From NCBI GenBank assembly GCA_017305715.1, contig JAFKKG010000024.1, positions 91,383 to 155,382 of the forward strand: DNA of 64,000 nucleotides, given 5' to 3'. The notes under the pieces are model-generated. The model saw only the letters and a list, made by a program, of their open reading frames with translations. It was not told where the DNA came from and made no database searches. Positions 40,594-51,175 of this stretch are shown one piece after another (positions within the stretch are counted from its first letter, which is position 1; every line of letters starts with the position of its first letter). The translations under genes and the position numbers were made by a program. The DNA is from Hyphomicrobiales bacterium (lineage in GTDB: Bacteria > Pseudomonadota > Alphaproteobacteria > Rhizobiales > Xanthobacteraceae).

Positions 40594-41664
40594 TCAATCC
40601 ATCAGCGTGAACTGGAGCAGCAGATTGCGCTGGATCATCGAGAAATTGTCGTCGGAGATCATCGTCAGCACCGTATCGCCCTCCGGTGTGACGTGAGCGT
40701 CGAGGCCTTCCAGATTGTCGATCTCGCTGCCGAGATCGGCGGTAAAGATGGTGGGGCCATCGATCACGGCTCCGGGCGCGAGCGATGCGAGCGCGATGCG
40801 CCGGAGCCGGACGCCGACGCCGCCGAGGATGGAAAATTTACGCTCCAGCAGCAGAAGGTCCCCCGACGGCAGCAGCACCGCGTCGCTGATGTCGAAATTC
40901 TCGGTGCGACGGACGCCGAACTGGCCGGGCGTCCTGCCGCCGATCAGAAAGCCGATGATGTGGCCGCCGGCATCCAACCCGCGTTCGGAGATCGCGATCA
41001 ACGTACCCGCCAGCGGTTGACCTTTGGGCACCATGACCAGCGCCTCCAACCCCTTGTTGAACGGCAGCTTGCGCGCCGCCGGCGGCAGCGGCACCACCTC
41101 GCCGAGCGCGCGCGTAAAGCCCTTGGAAAAATCGAACCGCAAGATCTGGTTGACGCGTTCGATGCCGATATAGACGTAGGAACCATCGAGCGCGATCGAC
41201 TCGGTATCGAACCAGCCGCGCGCGGTGATCGGCTTGCCGTCGGAGCCGAGCATCGGCGATGCCTCGACGTCACCGAGACCGGTCATCTCGCGGCCCTTGT
41301 AGACGATGCGGCCGGTGAACCAGCCGCCCTTGTCGCTGATGGCGATGAAGCGTTCACCCTTGGCGTCGAGCCGCAGGCCCGACAATCCACCAAAGCCGCG
41401 AAACCGTGAGGTGAGGATCAAGCCGCTGCGATACTCCAGCGATCCGTACCGCACATGCGAGCGGTCGCGGGTATCGAACGACGGCAGCGGGCGTGCGTTG
41501 ACTTCGATCGAGATCGGCGCAGTGACCGAATATTCATCTGATATCGCCGGCTTTGGCGGCCGCTGAACCGCAGTCTGCGCCCGCGCGAGGGCGGGCAGCA
41601 CGGCCGCCGAAAGCCCCGCCGCTGCACTTTTCAGGGTGCGGCGGCGGCTGACCGGTGCGCGCAT
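40594..41664 (-). CDS. Tat-exported esterase-like / phytase-like beta-propeller protein
   Basis: 356 residues. The N-terminus has a twin-arginine signal (SRRRTLKSAAAGLSAAVLPA). The mature part matches the 'esterase-like activity of phytase' family: FGGLSGLRLDAKGERFIAIS, ARGWFDTESIALDGS and SEIDNLEGLDAHVTPEGDTV. The ATG at 41664 lies four bases after the cobT stop, so it is co-transcribed with cobS-cobT, although a link to cobalamin is not obvious. It is periplasmic; the substrate is unknown. Confidence 0.8.
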   Translation of the reverse strand: MRAPVSRRRTLKSAAAGLSAAVLPALARAQTAVQRPPKPAISDEYSVTAPISIEVNARPLPSFDTRDRSHVRYGSLEYRSGLILTSRFRGFGGLSGLRLDAKGERFIAISDKGGWFTGRIVYKGREMTGLGDVEASPMLGSDGKPITARGWFDTESIALDGSYVYIGIERVNQILRFDFSKGFTRALGEVVPLPPAARKLPFNKGLEALVMVPKGQPLAGTLIAISERGLDAGGHIIGFLIGGRTPGQFGVRRTENFDISDAVLLPSGDLLLLERKFSILGGVGVRLRRIALASLAPGAVIDGPTIFTADLGSEIDNLEGLDAHVTPEGDTVLTMISDDNFSMIQRNLLLQFTLMD

Positions 41665-41668
41665 CCTC

Positions 41669-43570
41669 TCAGGAATGCAGACGGCGCGGCCGGTGGCCCG
41701 TCGTCGGCGCGGCGCCGTGGGTCTCGCTGAACAATTCAGCGAGCTTTTCGGTGATCGCGCCGCCGAGTTCCTCGGCATCGACGATGGTCACCGCGCGGCG
41801 ATAGTAGCGCGTGACGTCGTGACCGATGCCGATCGCGATCAGTTCGACCGGCGAGCGGGTCTCGATCTCCTCGATGATGTGGCGCAGATGCCGCTCGAGG
41901 TAATTGCCGGGATTGACCGACAGCGTGGAATCGTCGACCGGCGCGCCGTCGGAAATCATCATCAGGATCTTGCGCTGCTCGGGACGGCCGAGCAGCCGCT
42001 TGTGCGCCCAATCCAGCGCCTCGCCGTCGATGTTTTCCTTGAGCAGCCCCTCGCGCATCATCAGCCCGAGATTCTTTCGCGCACGACGCCAGGGGGCGTC
42101 GGCGGATTTGTAGATGATGTGGCGCAGATCGTTCAGCCGTCCCGGATTGGCCGGCTTGCCGGCGGCAAGCCACGCCTCGCGGGATTGGCCGCCCTTCCAG
42201 GCGCGCGTGGTGAAACCGAGGATCTCGACCTTGACGCCGCAACGCTCCAGCGTCCGCGCCAGAATGTCGGCGCAGGTCGCCGCCACCGTAATGGGCCGGC
42301 CGCGCATCGAACCGGAATTGTCGAGCAGCAGCGTCACCACGGTGTCGCGGAAGGTTGCTTCCTTCTCGTGCATGAAGGAGAGCGGGTGATAGGGATCGGT
42401 GACCACGCGCGACAGCCGCGCCGGATCGAGGATGCCTTCCTCGAGATCGAATTCCCAGGCGCGGTTCTGCTGCGCCATCAATCTACGTTGGAGCCGGTTG
42501 GCGAGCCGGGCGACGATGCCCTGCAGATGCGCCAGCTGCTTGTCGAGATAGCTGCGCAGCCGTTCCAGTTCATCGTGGTCGCAGAGATCTTCGGCCGCGA
42601 TCACCTCGTCGAATTTCGGGGCGAAGGCGTGATATTCCGGTCCGCGCGGTTCGTTGGCGCCGCGTGAATTCGGTCGCGTAGCCTCGCCCGGCGTCTCGTC
42701 GTCGCCGAGTTCGCCATCGTCGAACGTATCCGACGTGGAGGCCTGCGCGCTCTCCATCGCGCTTTCCGACATCTCGTCGGTCGAGGCCTGGGCCTGATCG
42801 GCGCTCATTTCCTGCGCGGCGTCGCTATCGGGCGAGCCTTCGGCGCCGGACTGGTCGTTCTCGCCGTCCTGATTCTCGTCGTTGTTCTCGTCGTCATCGG
42901 CGTCGGCATTGCGGTCGTCGCCGAGATCGAGCGCCGACAGCAGATCGTGCACGAGGTCGCCGAACTTGGCCTGGTCCTCGGTGACGCGGCTCAACTGGTC
43001 GAGCCGCGCGCCGATCTTGTCTTCCAGCGCCGGGCGCCAGAGGTCGACCATTTTCTTGGCCGCCGCGGGCGGCGCCATGCCGGTCAGGCGCTCGCGCACC
43101 AGCATCGCCAGCGCATCCGACAGCGGCGCGTCGGCGCGATCGGTGATTTCGTCGTACTTGCCGCGGTGGAAATGATCGTCGAGCATCGCGGTGAGGTTTT
43201 TCGCCACCCCCGCCATCCGGCGCGAGCCGATGGCCTCGACGCGGGCCTGCTCGACCGCCTCGAACACGCCGCGCGCCTGCGGATTGCCCGGCATCAGCTT
43301 GCGGTGAACTTTCGGATCGTGACAGGCGAGCTTGAGCGCGATCGAATCGGCATGGCCGCGCACGATTGCCGCATCGCGCTTCGTCATTTTGCGCGCGGGT
43401 TCGGGCAGCCGCGCCTTGCCCGGCGCCAGGCCCGGACGCTCGGCCGCGAACGTCACTTCGAGCTCGGGGGCTTTCGCAATCGCGCGTAGGCACGACGTGA
43501 CCGCGCGCTTGAACGGCTCGGTCGGGGCTTCCTTGGATCCGGTGCGGAATTTGGAATTGGATGTGGTCAT
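41669..43570 (-). CDS. cobT: Aerobic cobaltochelatase subunit CobT
   Basis: 633 residues, normal for CobT. The C-terminal von Willebrand A domain has the metal-ion site [17 protein letters not shown] long acidic Glu/Asp/Asn/Gln stretch in the middle (residues ~215-300, [16 protein letters not shown]) is typical. With CobS it forms the AAA+ chaperone-like complex that drives cobalt insertion into hydrogenobyrinate a,c-diamide by CobN. cobN is not in the window. It is transcribed after cobS across a repeat-bearing gap. Confidence 0.92.
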   Translation of the reverse strand: MTTSNSKFRTGSKEAPTEPFKRAVTSCLRAIAKAPELEVTFAAERPGLAPGKARLPEPARKMTKRDAAIVRGHADSIALKLACHDPKVHRKLMPGNPQARGVFEAVEQARVEAIGSRRMAGVAKNLTAMLDDHFHRGKYDEITDRADAPLSDALAMLVRERLTGMAPPAAAKKMVDLWRPALEDKIGARLDQLSRVTEDQAKFGDLVHDLLSALDLGDDRNADADDDENNDENQDGENDQSGAEGSPDSDAAQEMSADQAQASTDEMSESAMESAQASTSDTFDDGELGDDETPGEATRPNSRGANEPRGPEYHAFAPKFDEVIAAEDLCDHDELERLRSYLDKQLAHLQGIVARLANRLQRRLMAQQNRAWEFDLEEGILDPARLSRVVTDPYHPLSFMHEKEATFRDTVVTLLLDNSGSMRGRPITVAATCADILARTLERCGVKVEILGFTTRAWKGGQSREAWLAAGKPANPGRLNDLRHIIYKSADAPWRRARKNLGLMMREGLLKENIDGEALDWAHKRLLGRPEQRKILMMISDGAPVDDSTLSVNPGNYLERHLRHIIEEIETRSPVELIAIGIGHDVTRYYRRAVTIVDAEELGGAITEKLAELFSETHGAAPTTGHRPRRLHS

Positions 43571-43585
43571 CTTGTTCTCGTCACC

Positions 43586-43703
43586 CGTCGTCCCGGCGAA
43601 GGCCGGGACCCATAACCACCAGCGATTATTGTTAGCCCGATCTCCAACACCGTCGTCCTGCCGAACCGCCGCGGCGTGGGTCCCGGCCTTCGCCGGGACG
43701 ACG
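43586..43703. repeat. 118-base inverted repeat between cobS and cobT
   Basis: The 27-base arms at 43586-43612 and 43677-43703 are exact inverses (each holds TCCCGGC, GAAG or CTTC, and GCCGGGA), separated by 64 bases. Each arm is itself a hairpin of the GTCCCGGC family. In the cobS transcript it could fold into one large stem. Confidence 0.75.
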
Positions 43704-43720
43704 TTTGCGGATTACAACGA

Positions 43721-44719
43721 CTACGAAAGCGCCACGTTGACCGAGCTCTCGGCGAGTTCCTGGTTGAAGCAGCGCTGATAGAACTCAGCCACCAGCGGCC
43801 GTTCCAGTTCGTCGCACTTGTTGAGGAAAGTGACGCGGAACGAGAAGCCGATGTCGCCGAAGATCTCCGAGTTCTCGGCCCAGGTGATCACCGTACGCGG
43901 GCTCATCACGGTCGAGAGATCGCCATTGGCGAACGCGTTACGGGTGAGATCGGCGAGCCTCACCATCTTGTTGACGATGTCGCGGCCTTCCTGCGTGCGG
44001 TAATGCTTCGCCTTGGCGAGCACGATTTCGACTTCCTCGTCATGCGCCAGATAGTTCAGCGTGGTGACGATCGACCAGCGGTCCATCTGGCCCTGGTTGA
44101 TCTGCTGGGTGCCGTGATAGAGGCCCGACGTATCGCCGAGACCGACCGTGTTGGCGGTCGAGAACAGGCGGAACGACGGATGCGGCTTGATCACCTTGTT
44201 CTGGTCGAGCAGCGTCAGGCGGCCGGAGACTTCCAGCACGCGCTGGATCACGAACATCACGTCGGGACGGCCGGCGTCATATTCGTCGAACACCAAAGCG
44301 ATGTTGTGCTGCAGCGCCCAAGGCAGAATGCCGTCGCGGAACTCCGTGACCTGCTTGCCGTCGCGCACGACGATGGAGTCCTTGCCGACCAGGTCGATAC
44401 GGCTGATGTGGCTGTCGAGGTTGACGCGCACGCAAGGCCAGTTCAGCCGGGCCGCGACCTGCTCGATATGGGTCGATTTACCCGTGCCGTGATAGCCGGT
44501 GACCATGACGCGGCGGTTCTTGGCAAAACCGGCGAGGATCGCAAGCGTGGTGGCGCGGTCGAAGCGGTAGTCCGAATCGACTTCCGGCACATGCGGGTCG
44601 ACTTCGGAATAGGCGGGCACTTCGAGATCGGTATCGATCCCGAAAACCTGCCGGACCGACACCTTCATATCGGGCAAACCGACGGGTTCCTGAGTTTTGG
44701 TCATGGCGGCGGTCGTCAT
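43721..44719 (-). CDS. cobS: Aerobic cobaltochelatase subunit CobS
   Basis: 332 residues of the MoxR-like AAA+ group. Walker A is [10 protein letters not shown] near residue 75; the Walker B/sensor region is [34 protein letters not shown] follows. The ATG at 44719 was taken over a TTG one codon upstream because GGAGG lies four bases ahead of it. CobS hydrolyses ATP and with CobT loads cobalt through CobN in aerobic cobalamin synthesis. Confidence 0.94.
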   Translation of the reverse strand: MTTAAMTKTQEPVGLPDMKVSVRQVFGIDTDLEVPAYSEVDPHVPEVDSDYRFDRATTLAILAGFAKNRRVMVTGYHGTGKSTHIEQVAARLNWPCVRVNLDSHISRIDLVGKDSIVVRDGKQVTEFRDGILPWALQHNIALVFDEYDAGRPDVMFVIQRVLEVSGRLTLLDQNKVIKPHPSFRLFSTANTVGLGDTSGLYHGTQQINQGQMDRWSIVTTLNYLAHDEEVEIVLAKAKHYRTQEGRDIVNKMVRLADLTRNAFANGDLSTVMSPRTVITWAENSEIFGDIGFSFRVTFLNKCDELERPLVAEFYQRCFNQELAESSVNVALS

Positions 44720-45034
44720 CAATCCTCCGAGGTCCCGGGCATTCCCGAAACCAGATTTGTTGCGTGGCTGCGGATGGGGTGCTGTTGGCCAACCCTAGCA
44801 GAGAGCAGGAGCCGGCAGAAGCCCGGGGCGCAATCAAAGTTCCACTGCTTTATCATTGAGATAGGCAATATGTCAGGTTTTTGGAGGGCTGCCCTGCAAA
44901 TCACGCCGAACTTTTGCCGGGCGGCCGCCCCGCCCCCCGCGGCAGGCGGTCGGGCCGGGATGGCACTTTCCACCTCCCTGGCGAGTTGTTAGGTCTGAGC
45001 ATCAGGCAAACCGCCGCACCGGAACAGGATTCTT
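44720..45034. other. Divergent promoter region of cobS and dedA
   Basis: About 315 bases. No cobalamin riboswitch box or other RNA structure is recognisable. I could not fix promoter boxes on either strand. Confidence 0.4.
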
Positions 45035-45697
45035 GTGACTTCATATCTTGATTCCCTGATCGCCTTTGTCTCGGCCCATGCCTGGCTTGCCTATCTCACG
45101 CTGTTCCTTGCGGCCCTGCTGGAGGCGGTTCCGGTGGTTGGTTCGCTGGTGCCGGGATCGACCATCATCCTGGCCTTGAGCGCCCTGGTGCCGGGCGGCG
45201 AATTGACGCTTTGGGCGGTGCTGTTAGCCGCGATCGCAGGCGCCATGCTCGGCGACGGGACCGCGTTCTGGATCGGCCACCGCTCGCAGCGCGAAATCCT
45301 CGGCGTCTGGCCGCTGAAAAACTATCCGGGCGTGGTGGCGCAAAGCGAAGCCTTCTTCCACAAAAGGGGCGCGTTGGCCGTGTTTTTCGCCCGCTTCGTG
45401 CCGCCGATACGCGCCTTCGTGCCGGTCACGGCGGGCGCGCTGGGCATGCCACCGCTACGCTTTTACGGGGTCAATATCCCGGCCATTCTGGTCTGGGCGA
45501 TGGCGCATGTGCTGCCGGGCGTGCTGGCGATCTCTGCTTTTCATCAATATTTCGGCGTGCCGCATCATCATGGCACGGGCAAGCATCTGTGGATGCTGGC
45601 GGTGCTGGGCGGCGCGCTGATCGTCGCCATAGCCTTCTGGATTGTCCGCCGCCGCGGCGGCGGTGGTGCGATCGAGATTCCCAAGCCGATCAAGTAA
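45035..45697 (+). CDS. DedA family membrane protein
   Basis: 220 residues from a GTG start behind AGGA. It has several hydrophobic helices (YLTLFLAALLEAVPVVGSL, LWAVLLAAIAGAMLGDG, ALIVAIAFWIV) and the family's segments GDGTAFWIGHR and FARFVPPIRAFVPVTAG. DedA proteins are inner-membrane lipid flippases or transporters needed for envelope homeostasis. Its 3' end overlaps the convergent citrate-synthase-like gene by eight bases. Confidence 0.9.
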   Translation: MTSYLDSLIAFVSAHAWLAYLTLFLAALLEAVPVVGSLVPGSTIILALSALVPGGELTLWAVLLAAIAGAMLGDGTAFWIGHRSQREILGVWPLKNYPGVVAQSEAFFHKRGALAVFFARFVPPIRAFVPVTAGALGMPPLRFYGVNIPAILVWAMAHVLPGVLAISAFHQYFGVPHHHGTGKHLWMLAVLGGALIVAIAFWIVRRRGGGGAIEIPKPIK

Positions 45698-46904
45698 TCC
45701 GGGCCCGTCCCGGCGCGGGGCCGACATAGCGCGCACGCGGGCGGATCAGGCGGCCATGGCGCAATTGTTCGCTCGCATGCGCGATCCAGCCCACAGTGCG
45801 CGCCATCGAAAACAGTACCAGTTCATGGCCCGGCGGCAGGCCCAGCGTGTGCACCAGCACGGCCAGCGCGTAGTCGATATTGACGAATTCGCCGGTCGCT
45901 TCCGCAATGCGTTCCGGGATTTCGTGGGTCAGTTTGCGGTCCGCGCCGGAGCGCGCCAGCGCTTCCAGCAAGGCCTGCGCGCGCGGATCGCCCAGCTTGT
46001 AGACGCCGTGGCCGAAACCCGCGAAGCGCTCGCCCAACGCGACACGCTCGCGAACCAGGCGCACAACGTCTCCGCCGGCCAGCGTCTTGAGCAGTTGCGC
46101 CGCCAGCACGCCGGCACCGCCATGCTTGGGGCCTTTCAATGCGACGAGCCCGGCAATCATCGCATCGTAAAGGTTGAGGCCGGTCGACGCCGCGCAGCGC
46201 ACGGTGAAGGTCGAGGCGTTCAATTCGTGATCCGCCAGCAGCACCAGCGCGCGCCGGATCAGGTCGGCGGCGTGCTTGTTGTCGGGCGCCCAGACTTTGG
46301 CGATCTGCAGGTGCAGCGGTTGCGGCGATGTCCTCGCGTTCAACATGGTCGCGACCACGAGGCGCATGATGCGGCCGCCGACCATCGCACGTCCCTCCGG
46401 CGCGCGGGTGAAGGCGCGGGGATCGGCGACGGCAGCAAATGCCAGCACCGCAATGGCGCGATCGATCGCATTGGCGCCGCGCGCGGCCTCGGCCACCGCG
46501 CGCATTTCCTCCGAGATCGACGGGCAATTGTCCGGACCGAACGGATCGACGCCGGCGACGTCCCACAACAATGTCGCGGCATGTTCGAGCGTGTCGCGCT
46601 CGGCGAGATCGACGCAATTGACGCCGCGGTAGATCGGGCCGTCCTCGGTGATGGTCGCCACCGCCGAATCCATCACCGGCAGATCGGCGTCGAAACTGCG
46701 CATCCCGCGCGGCTCCGGCGCCGGCGTCCGCCGCTCCTTCAAGGTGCGGACATCCTCGGCCCGGTAGCGATGGCTGCGCGAATCGGCCGACGGCTCGGAG
46801 CGGATCAGGCCACGGCTGACATAGGCGTAGAGTGTCGCCTGCGAAATCGCGAGTTCGGCGGAGGCCTCGCGGGCCGAGAGGTAGAGGCCGGCGGATTTTT
46901 TCAT
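45690..46904 (-). CDS. Citrate synthase family protein with N-terminal MerR-type HTH
   Basis: 404 residues. Residues 8-60 look like a MerR/excisionase-type helix-turn-helix (LSAREASAELAISQATLYAY, then SRSHRYRAEDVRTLKER). Residues 75-404 are citrate synthase, retaining the catalytic triad: H261 (KGPKHGGAG), H299 (GFGHGVYK) and D344 (FVNIDYA). The HTH fusion suggests an enzyme that also binds DNA, possibly the tandem palindromes at 46906-46934 in front of its own and the divergent gene. Metabolite-responsive autoregulation is inference. Confidence 0.87.
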   Translation of the reverse strand: MKKSAGLYLSAREASAELAISQATLYAYVSRGLIRSEPSADSRSHRYRAEDVRTLKERRTPAPEPRGMRSFDADLPVMDSAVATITEDGPIYRGVNCVDLAERDTLEHAATLLWDVAGVDPFGPDNCPSISEEMRAVAEAARGANAIDRAIAVLAFAAVADPRAFTRAPEGRAMVGGRIMRLVVATMLNARTSPQPLHLQIAKVWAPDNKHAADLIRRALVLLADHELNASTFTVRCAASTGLNLYDAMIAGLVALKGPKHGGAGVLAAQLLKTLAGGDVVRLVRERVALGERFAGFGHGVYKLGDPRAQALLEALARSGADRKLTHEIPERIAEATGEFVNIDYALAVLVHTLGLPPGHELVLFSMARTVGWIAHASEQLRHGRLIRPRARYVGPAPGRARIT

Positions 46905-46905
46905 A

Positions 46906-46934
46906 TTGATTTACATAATCAAGATTGATCAATC
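46906..46934. promoter_or_regulatory. Tandem palindromic operators between the citrate synthase paralogues
   Basis: TTGATT-TACAT-AATCAA (46906-46922) is a perfect inverted repeat, directly followed by the perfect 12-base palindrome GATTGATCAATC (46923-46934). Both use the half-site TTGAT. They fill the centre of the 73-base divergent gap, so one protein could control both genes. The HTH domain of the minus-strand gene is the obvious candidate. Confidence 0.65.
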
Positions 46935-46977
46935 TGTCGAGAGGACCGACCTTTGCAGTGCACAAAGGGAGATCATC

Positions 46978-48069
46978 ATGAACATCCAGCTTTCAAAGAC
47001 CCCGATCGGCCTCGACGGCGTTCCCGCCGCCGAAACCGTACTCAGCCATGTCGACGGCGAGCGCGGCGAACTGATCATCGCCGGCGAGCGGGTTGGCGAT
47101 CTCGCCCGCAAGACCGGGTTCGAGGGCGTGACCGCCCGGCTCTGGAGCGGCGGCACCGGCGAGCCGATCGGCGAGGCCGCGGTGCGCGCCGCGCTCGGGG
47201 CGGGACGCGAACGCGCCTTTGCGCGGCTGCCGGAACTGTTGGGCATTACCCACGGCCTATCGATCGTCGACGGATTCCGGGCGGCGATTGCAGGGCTGCG
47301 CGCGGAAGCGGGATTGGCGCACGAGGCGACGATCGTCGGCGCATTTCCGGTCATCGCGGGTGCGCTGGTGCAGCGCGCGAAAGGCAACGATCCCGTGATG
47401 CCCGATCCGACCGCCAGCCACGCCGCCGACACGCTGTCGATGATGCTCGGCCGCAAGCCCGGCGTGCGTGAAGCAGCGGCGCTCGACGCCTATTTCGTCA
47501 CGGTGAGCGACCACGGCATGAACGCCTCGACCTTCACGACACGCGTCATCGCCTCGACCCATGCCGATCTGTTCGCCGCCGTCACCGGCGGCTATTGCGC
47601 GCTGACCGGGCCGCTGCATGGCGGCGCGCCGGAGCCGGTGCTGGAAATGCTGGATGCGATCGGCTCACGCGAGCGCATCAAGCCGTGGGTCGACAGCGCG
47701 CTGGCGCGCGGCGAGCGGCTGATGGGTTTTGGTCACCGCGTCTATCGCGTTCGTGATCCGCGCGCCGACGTGCTCAAGGGCGCGATCGAGCGGCTGGCCG
47801 GCGGCGGCATGGATTTGCCGTTCGCAGGCGAGGTCGAGGCCTATATCCGCGATGCCTTGAAGCGAAAGAATCCGGAGCGACCGCTCGACACCAATGTGGA
47901 ATTCTTCACCGCGATCCTGCTCGACGCGCTGAAAATCCCGCGCCAGGCGTTCACGCCGATCTTCGCGGTGGCACGCGCTGCCGGGTGGACCGCGCATGCG
48001 CGCGAGCAACAGCGCGGCGGCCGGCTGATCCGGCCGAGTTCGGCGTATATCGGACCAATGCCGGGGTGA
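46978..48069 (+). CDS. Citrate synthase / methylcitrate synthase paralogue
   Basis: 363 residues from the ATG at 46978 behind AAGGGAG. Citrate synthase segments: DHGMNASTFTTRV, GPLHGGAPEPV (H214) and GFGHRVYRVRDPRA (H253). At the third catalytic position, where the classical enzyme has Asp in a PNVD segment, this protein has Glu (E308, TNVEFF). That change may alter rate or substrate. It is divergent from the HTH-bearing paralogue and might form hetero-oligomers with it (inference). Condensation of acetyl- or propionyl-CoA with oxaloacetate is the family reaction. Confidence 0.87.
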   Translation: MNIQLSKTPIGLDGVPAAETVLSHVDGERGELIIAGERVGDLARKTGFEGVTARLWSGGTGEPIGEAAVRAALGAGRERAFARLPELLGITHGLSIVDGFRAAIAGLRAEAGLAHEATIVGAFPVIAGALVQRAKGNDPVMPDPTASHAADTLSMMLGRKPGVREAAALDAYFVTVSDHGMNASTFTTRVIASTHADLFAAVTGGYCALTGPLHGGAPEPVLEMLDAIGSRERIKPWVDSALARGERLMGFGHRVYRVRDPRADVLKGAIERLAGGGMDLPFAGEVEAYIRDALKRKNPERPLDTNVEFFTAILLDALKIPRQAFTPIFAVARAAGWTAHAREQQRGGRLIRPSSAYIGPMPG

Positions 48070-48112
48070 GCAGGCGAAAGCGTATGGAGGGCGGCAGCGG
48101 AGCCATCTCCGC

Positions 48113-48140
48113 TGTCGTCCCGGCGAAGGCCGGGACGACA
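48113..48140. terminator. Perfect 12-bp hairpin between convergent genes
   Basis: TGTCGTCCCGGC (48113-48124) and GCCGGGACGACA (48129-48140) pair completely around GAAG. It lies between the citrate synthase and J-domain genes, which point at each other. It lacks a long U-run, so it may slow rather than fully stop transcription. Confidence 0.6.
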
Positions 48141-48144
48141 ATAG

Positions 48145-48801
48145 CTACGCGCCGCGCACCACCGTCTTGAGATAATTATACGCCTTGATGATCTCGATCA
48201 GGCGGTCCTCGGTGGAGCGGTCGCCGCCATTGGCATCGGGATGGTGCTGCTTCACCAGCGCCTTGTATTTCGCCTTCACCGTTTCCAGCGTGGCATCGGG
48301 GCCGAGCCCCATCACCTGCAGCGCCTTGCGCTCGGCGTTCATCACTTTTCGGGTTTCGGGCTTGGCCTCGCCAGCCGCACCGCCGGGACCGGGCCGCCAG
48401 CGGCCGCGTCCGTTGAGCTCCGAGAACATGCTGAACGGATCGGAAGCCGCATCGAGTTCGGCCTCGGCGCCGGCCTTGCCCTTCTTGCCGCCATTGGCGC
48501 CCATCTTCCAGGTCGGACGATGACCGGTCAGCGCGTCCTTCTGGTAGCGCGCGACGGCGTCGGCGTTCATGCCCTGGAAGAAGTTGTAACCCTGGTTGTA
48601 TTCGCGCACGTGGTTGAGACAGAAGTGCCAGTACTCCTTCGAGTTCTCACGGCCCTTGGGGGCGCGGTGCGGTCCCCTGTTCTTGCACTCCGGCCATTCG
48701 CACATGGCGGATTCTTCGCGCGCCGCCGCCTGCTGCTTCGCGCTCAGCTTGTTGGGCTTGATGCGAATGGAGTCGAAGAATTTGGATGAATCAATTGGCA
48801 T
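48145..48801 (-). CDS. J domain-containing protein (DnaJ family)
   Basis: 218 residues. The J domain is C-terminal (about 155-218): ALQVMGLGPDATLETVKAKY followed by LVKQHHPDANGGD with the HPD motif. The N-terminal half has CEWPECKNRGPHRAP and WHFCLNHVREYNQGYNFF, whose Cys and His residues could bind metal. It would recruit a DnaK-type chaperone to a specific client. This architecture is common in alphaproteobacteria. It is divergent from bolA. Confidence 0.88.
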   Translation of the reverse strand: MPIDSSKFFDSIRIKPNKLSAKQQAAAREESAMCEWPECKNRGPHRAPKGRENSKEYWHFCLNHVREYNQGYNFFQGMNADAVARYQKDALTGHRPTWKMGANGGKKGKAGAEAELDAASDPFSMFSELNGRGRWRPGPGGAAGEAKPETRKVMNAERKALQVMGLGPDATLETVKAKYKALVKQHHPDANGGDRSTEDRLIEIIKAYNYLKTVVRGA

Positions 48802-48910
48802 GGCTGACTTTGACTACGCAATGCCCGCGGCTTCAAGTCTTGACATTGCGAATCCCTCTCTTCCGATGTGCCATTGACGGAAAGCAGGCGGATGCGTATC
48901 TGCCGCCATC

Positions 48911-49189
48911 ATGAGCACCAAAGACGATATCATAAAGAAGTTGCGTGAAGCTTTCGTGCCCGAAAGCCTCGATGTTGTCGATGAATCACATCTGCATGAG
49001 GGCCATGCCGGCCACCGGCCGGGCGGCGAGACGCATTTCAGGGTATATATCGTGTCGCCGGCCTTCGAAGGGAAGAGCCGCATCGACCGCCATCGCATGG
49101 TCAATATGGCGCTGGATGCGGAACTGAAGGGCTCCGTGCACGCACTGGCGATCAAGGCGCAGGCTCCCGGGGAAAATACCGGCCGCTGA
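48911..49189 (+). CDS. BolA family protein
   Basis: 92 residues with the BolA fold: IIKKLREAFVPESLDVVDES, the HxGH-type segment HLHEGHAGHRPGGETHF, and RIDRHRMVNMALDAELKGSVHALAIKA. BolA proteins pair with monothiol glutaredoxins in iron-sulfur cluster handling and regulation. It starts 109 bases from the divergent J-domain gene. Confidence 0.9.
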   Translation: MSTKDDIIKKLREAFVPESLDVVDESHLHEGHAGHRPGGETHFRVYIVSPAFEGKSRIDRHRMVNMALDAELKGSVHALAIKAQAPGENTGR

Positions 49190-49378
49190 TTTTTGCCACT
49201 GCCGCAAAGGTGAGCGTCCGACGACATCGGCGCGGCGAGGACCGCCCGGGACAGTGGCAGCGCTCGCGTCTTTGTGAGACAATCCGCCGCGCGATGGATC
49301 GGTTCCCGGAGAACGCGGGGTCGGGCTGACCTCGATGCCGCTGACCTCGATGCCATTGCGATGTGATGGGGTCGTCCG

Positions 49379-49816
49379 ATGCGTCATGCGGCACATCAGG
49401 GGTTGGCGACAGCCATTCTGGCTTTGATGGCGATTTGTCCGGCTGTCGCGCTCGACATGCCCGGCCCCTCCGCCCAGGAGGTGCTGGTGAAGAGCATCCT
49501 GGTGACACTCAATGATGCGGTCGCATCGGATAATTTCACCGTCCTCCACGCCAAGATTTCAAAGCCGTTTCGCGAGCAGTTTCCACCGGAGAAACTGCGG
49601 GCGGTCTTCAAGGACCTGGTCGAGAATCACGCGGTGTTCGACGCCGTGGTCGCGCAAAAAATGTTTCCCGATGAAGACGCCAGGATCGACGACAAGGGCG
49701 TGTTGAACCTGAAAGGCCGTTTCCAGACCACCCCCAAGCAGGTCAAATACCAGCTTGGATTCATCGAGTCCGAGGGCGCCTGGAAGCTCAGCGGCGTGGC
49801 GATCGACATTGAATAG
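49379..49816 (+). CDS. Hypothetical secreted protein
   Basis: 145 residues with a signal peptide (LATAILALMAICPAVALD). The mature part has KSILVTLNDAVASDNFTVLH, PFREQFPPEKLRAVFKDL and a beta-rich end (YQLGFIESEGAWKLSGVAID). The helix-then-sheet order and the ending are reminiscent of NTF2/SnoaL-like small proteins, but no family is certain. It would be periplasmic. Confidence 0.65.
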   Translation: MRHAAHQGLATAILALMAICPAVALDMPGPSAQEVLVKSILVTLNDAVASDNFTVLHAKISKPFREQFPPEKLRAVFKDLVENHAVFDAVVAQKMFPDEDARIDDKGVLNLKGRFQTTPKQVKYQLGFIESEGAWKLSGVAIDIE

Positions 49817-49846
49817 GAATCATCTCGCGGAAATCCACCCGCGACT

Positions 49847-51154
<1,308 letters not shown>

Positions 51155-51175
51155 TCTAGGTCATCCGGACAGAGT

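Noticed and set aside
44720-45034. Cobalamin riboswitch ahead of cobS
   Set aside because: No B12-box-like segment or matching stem arrangement could be recognised in the gap.
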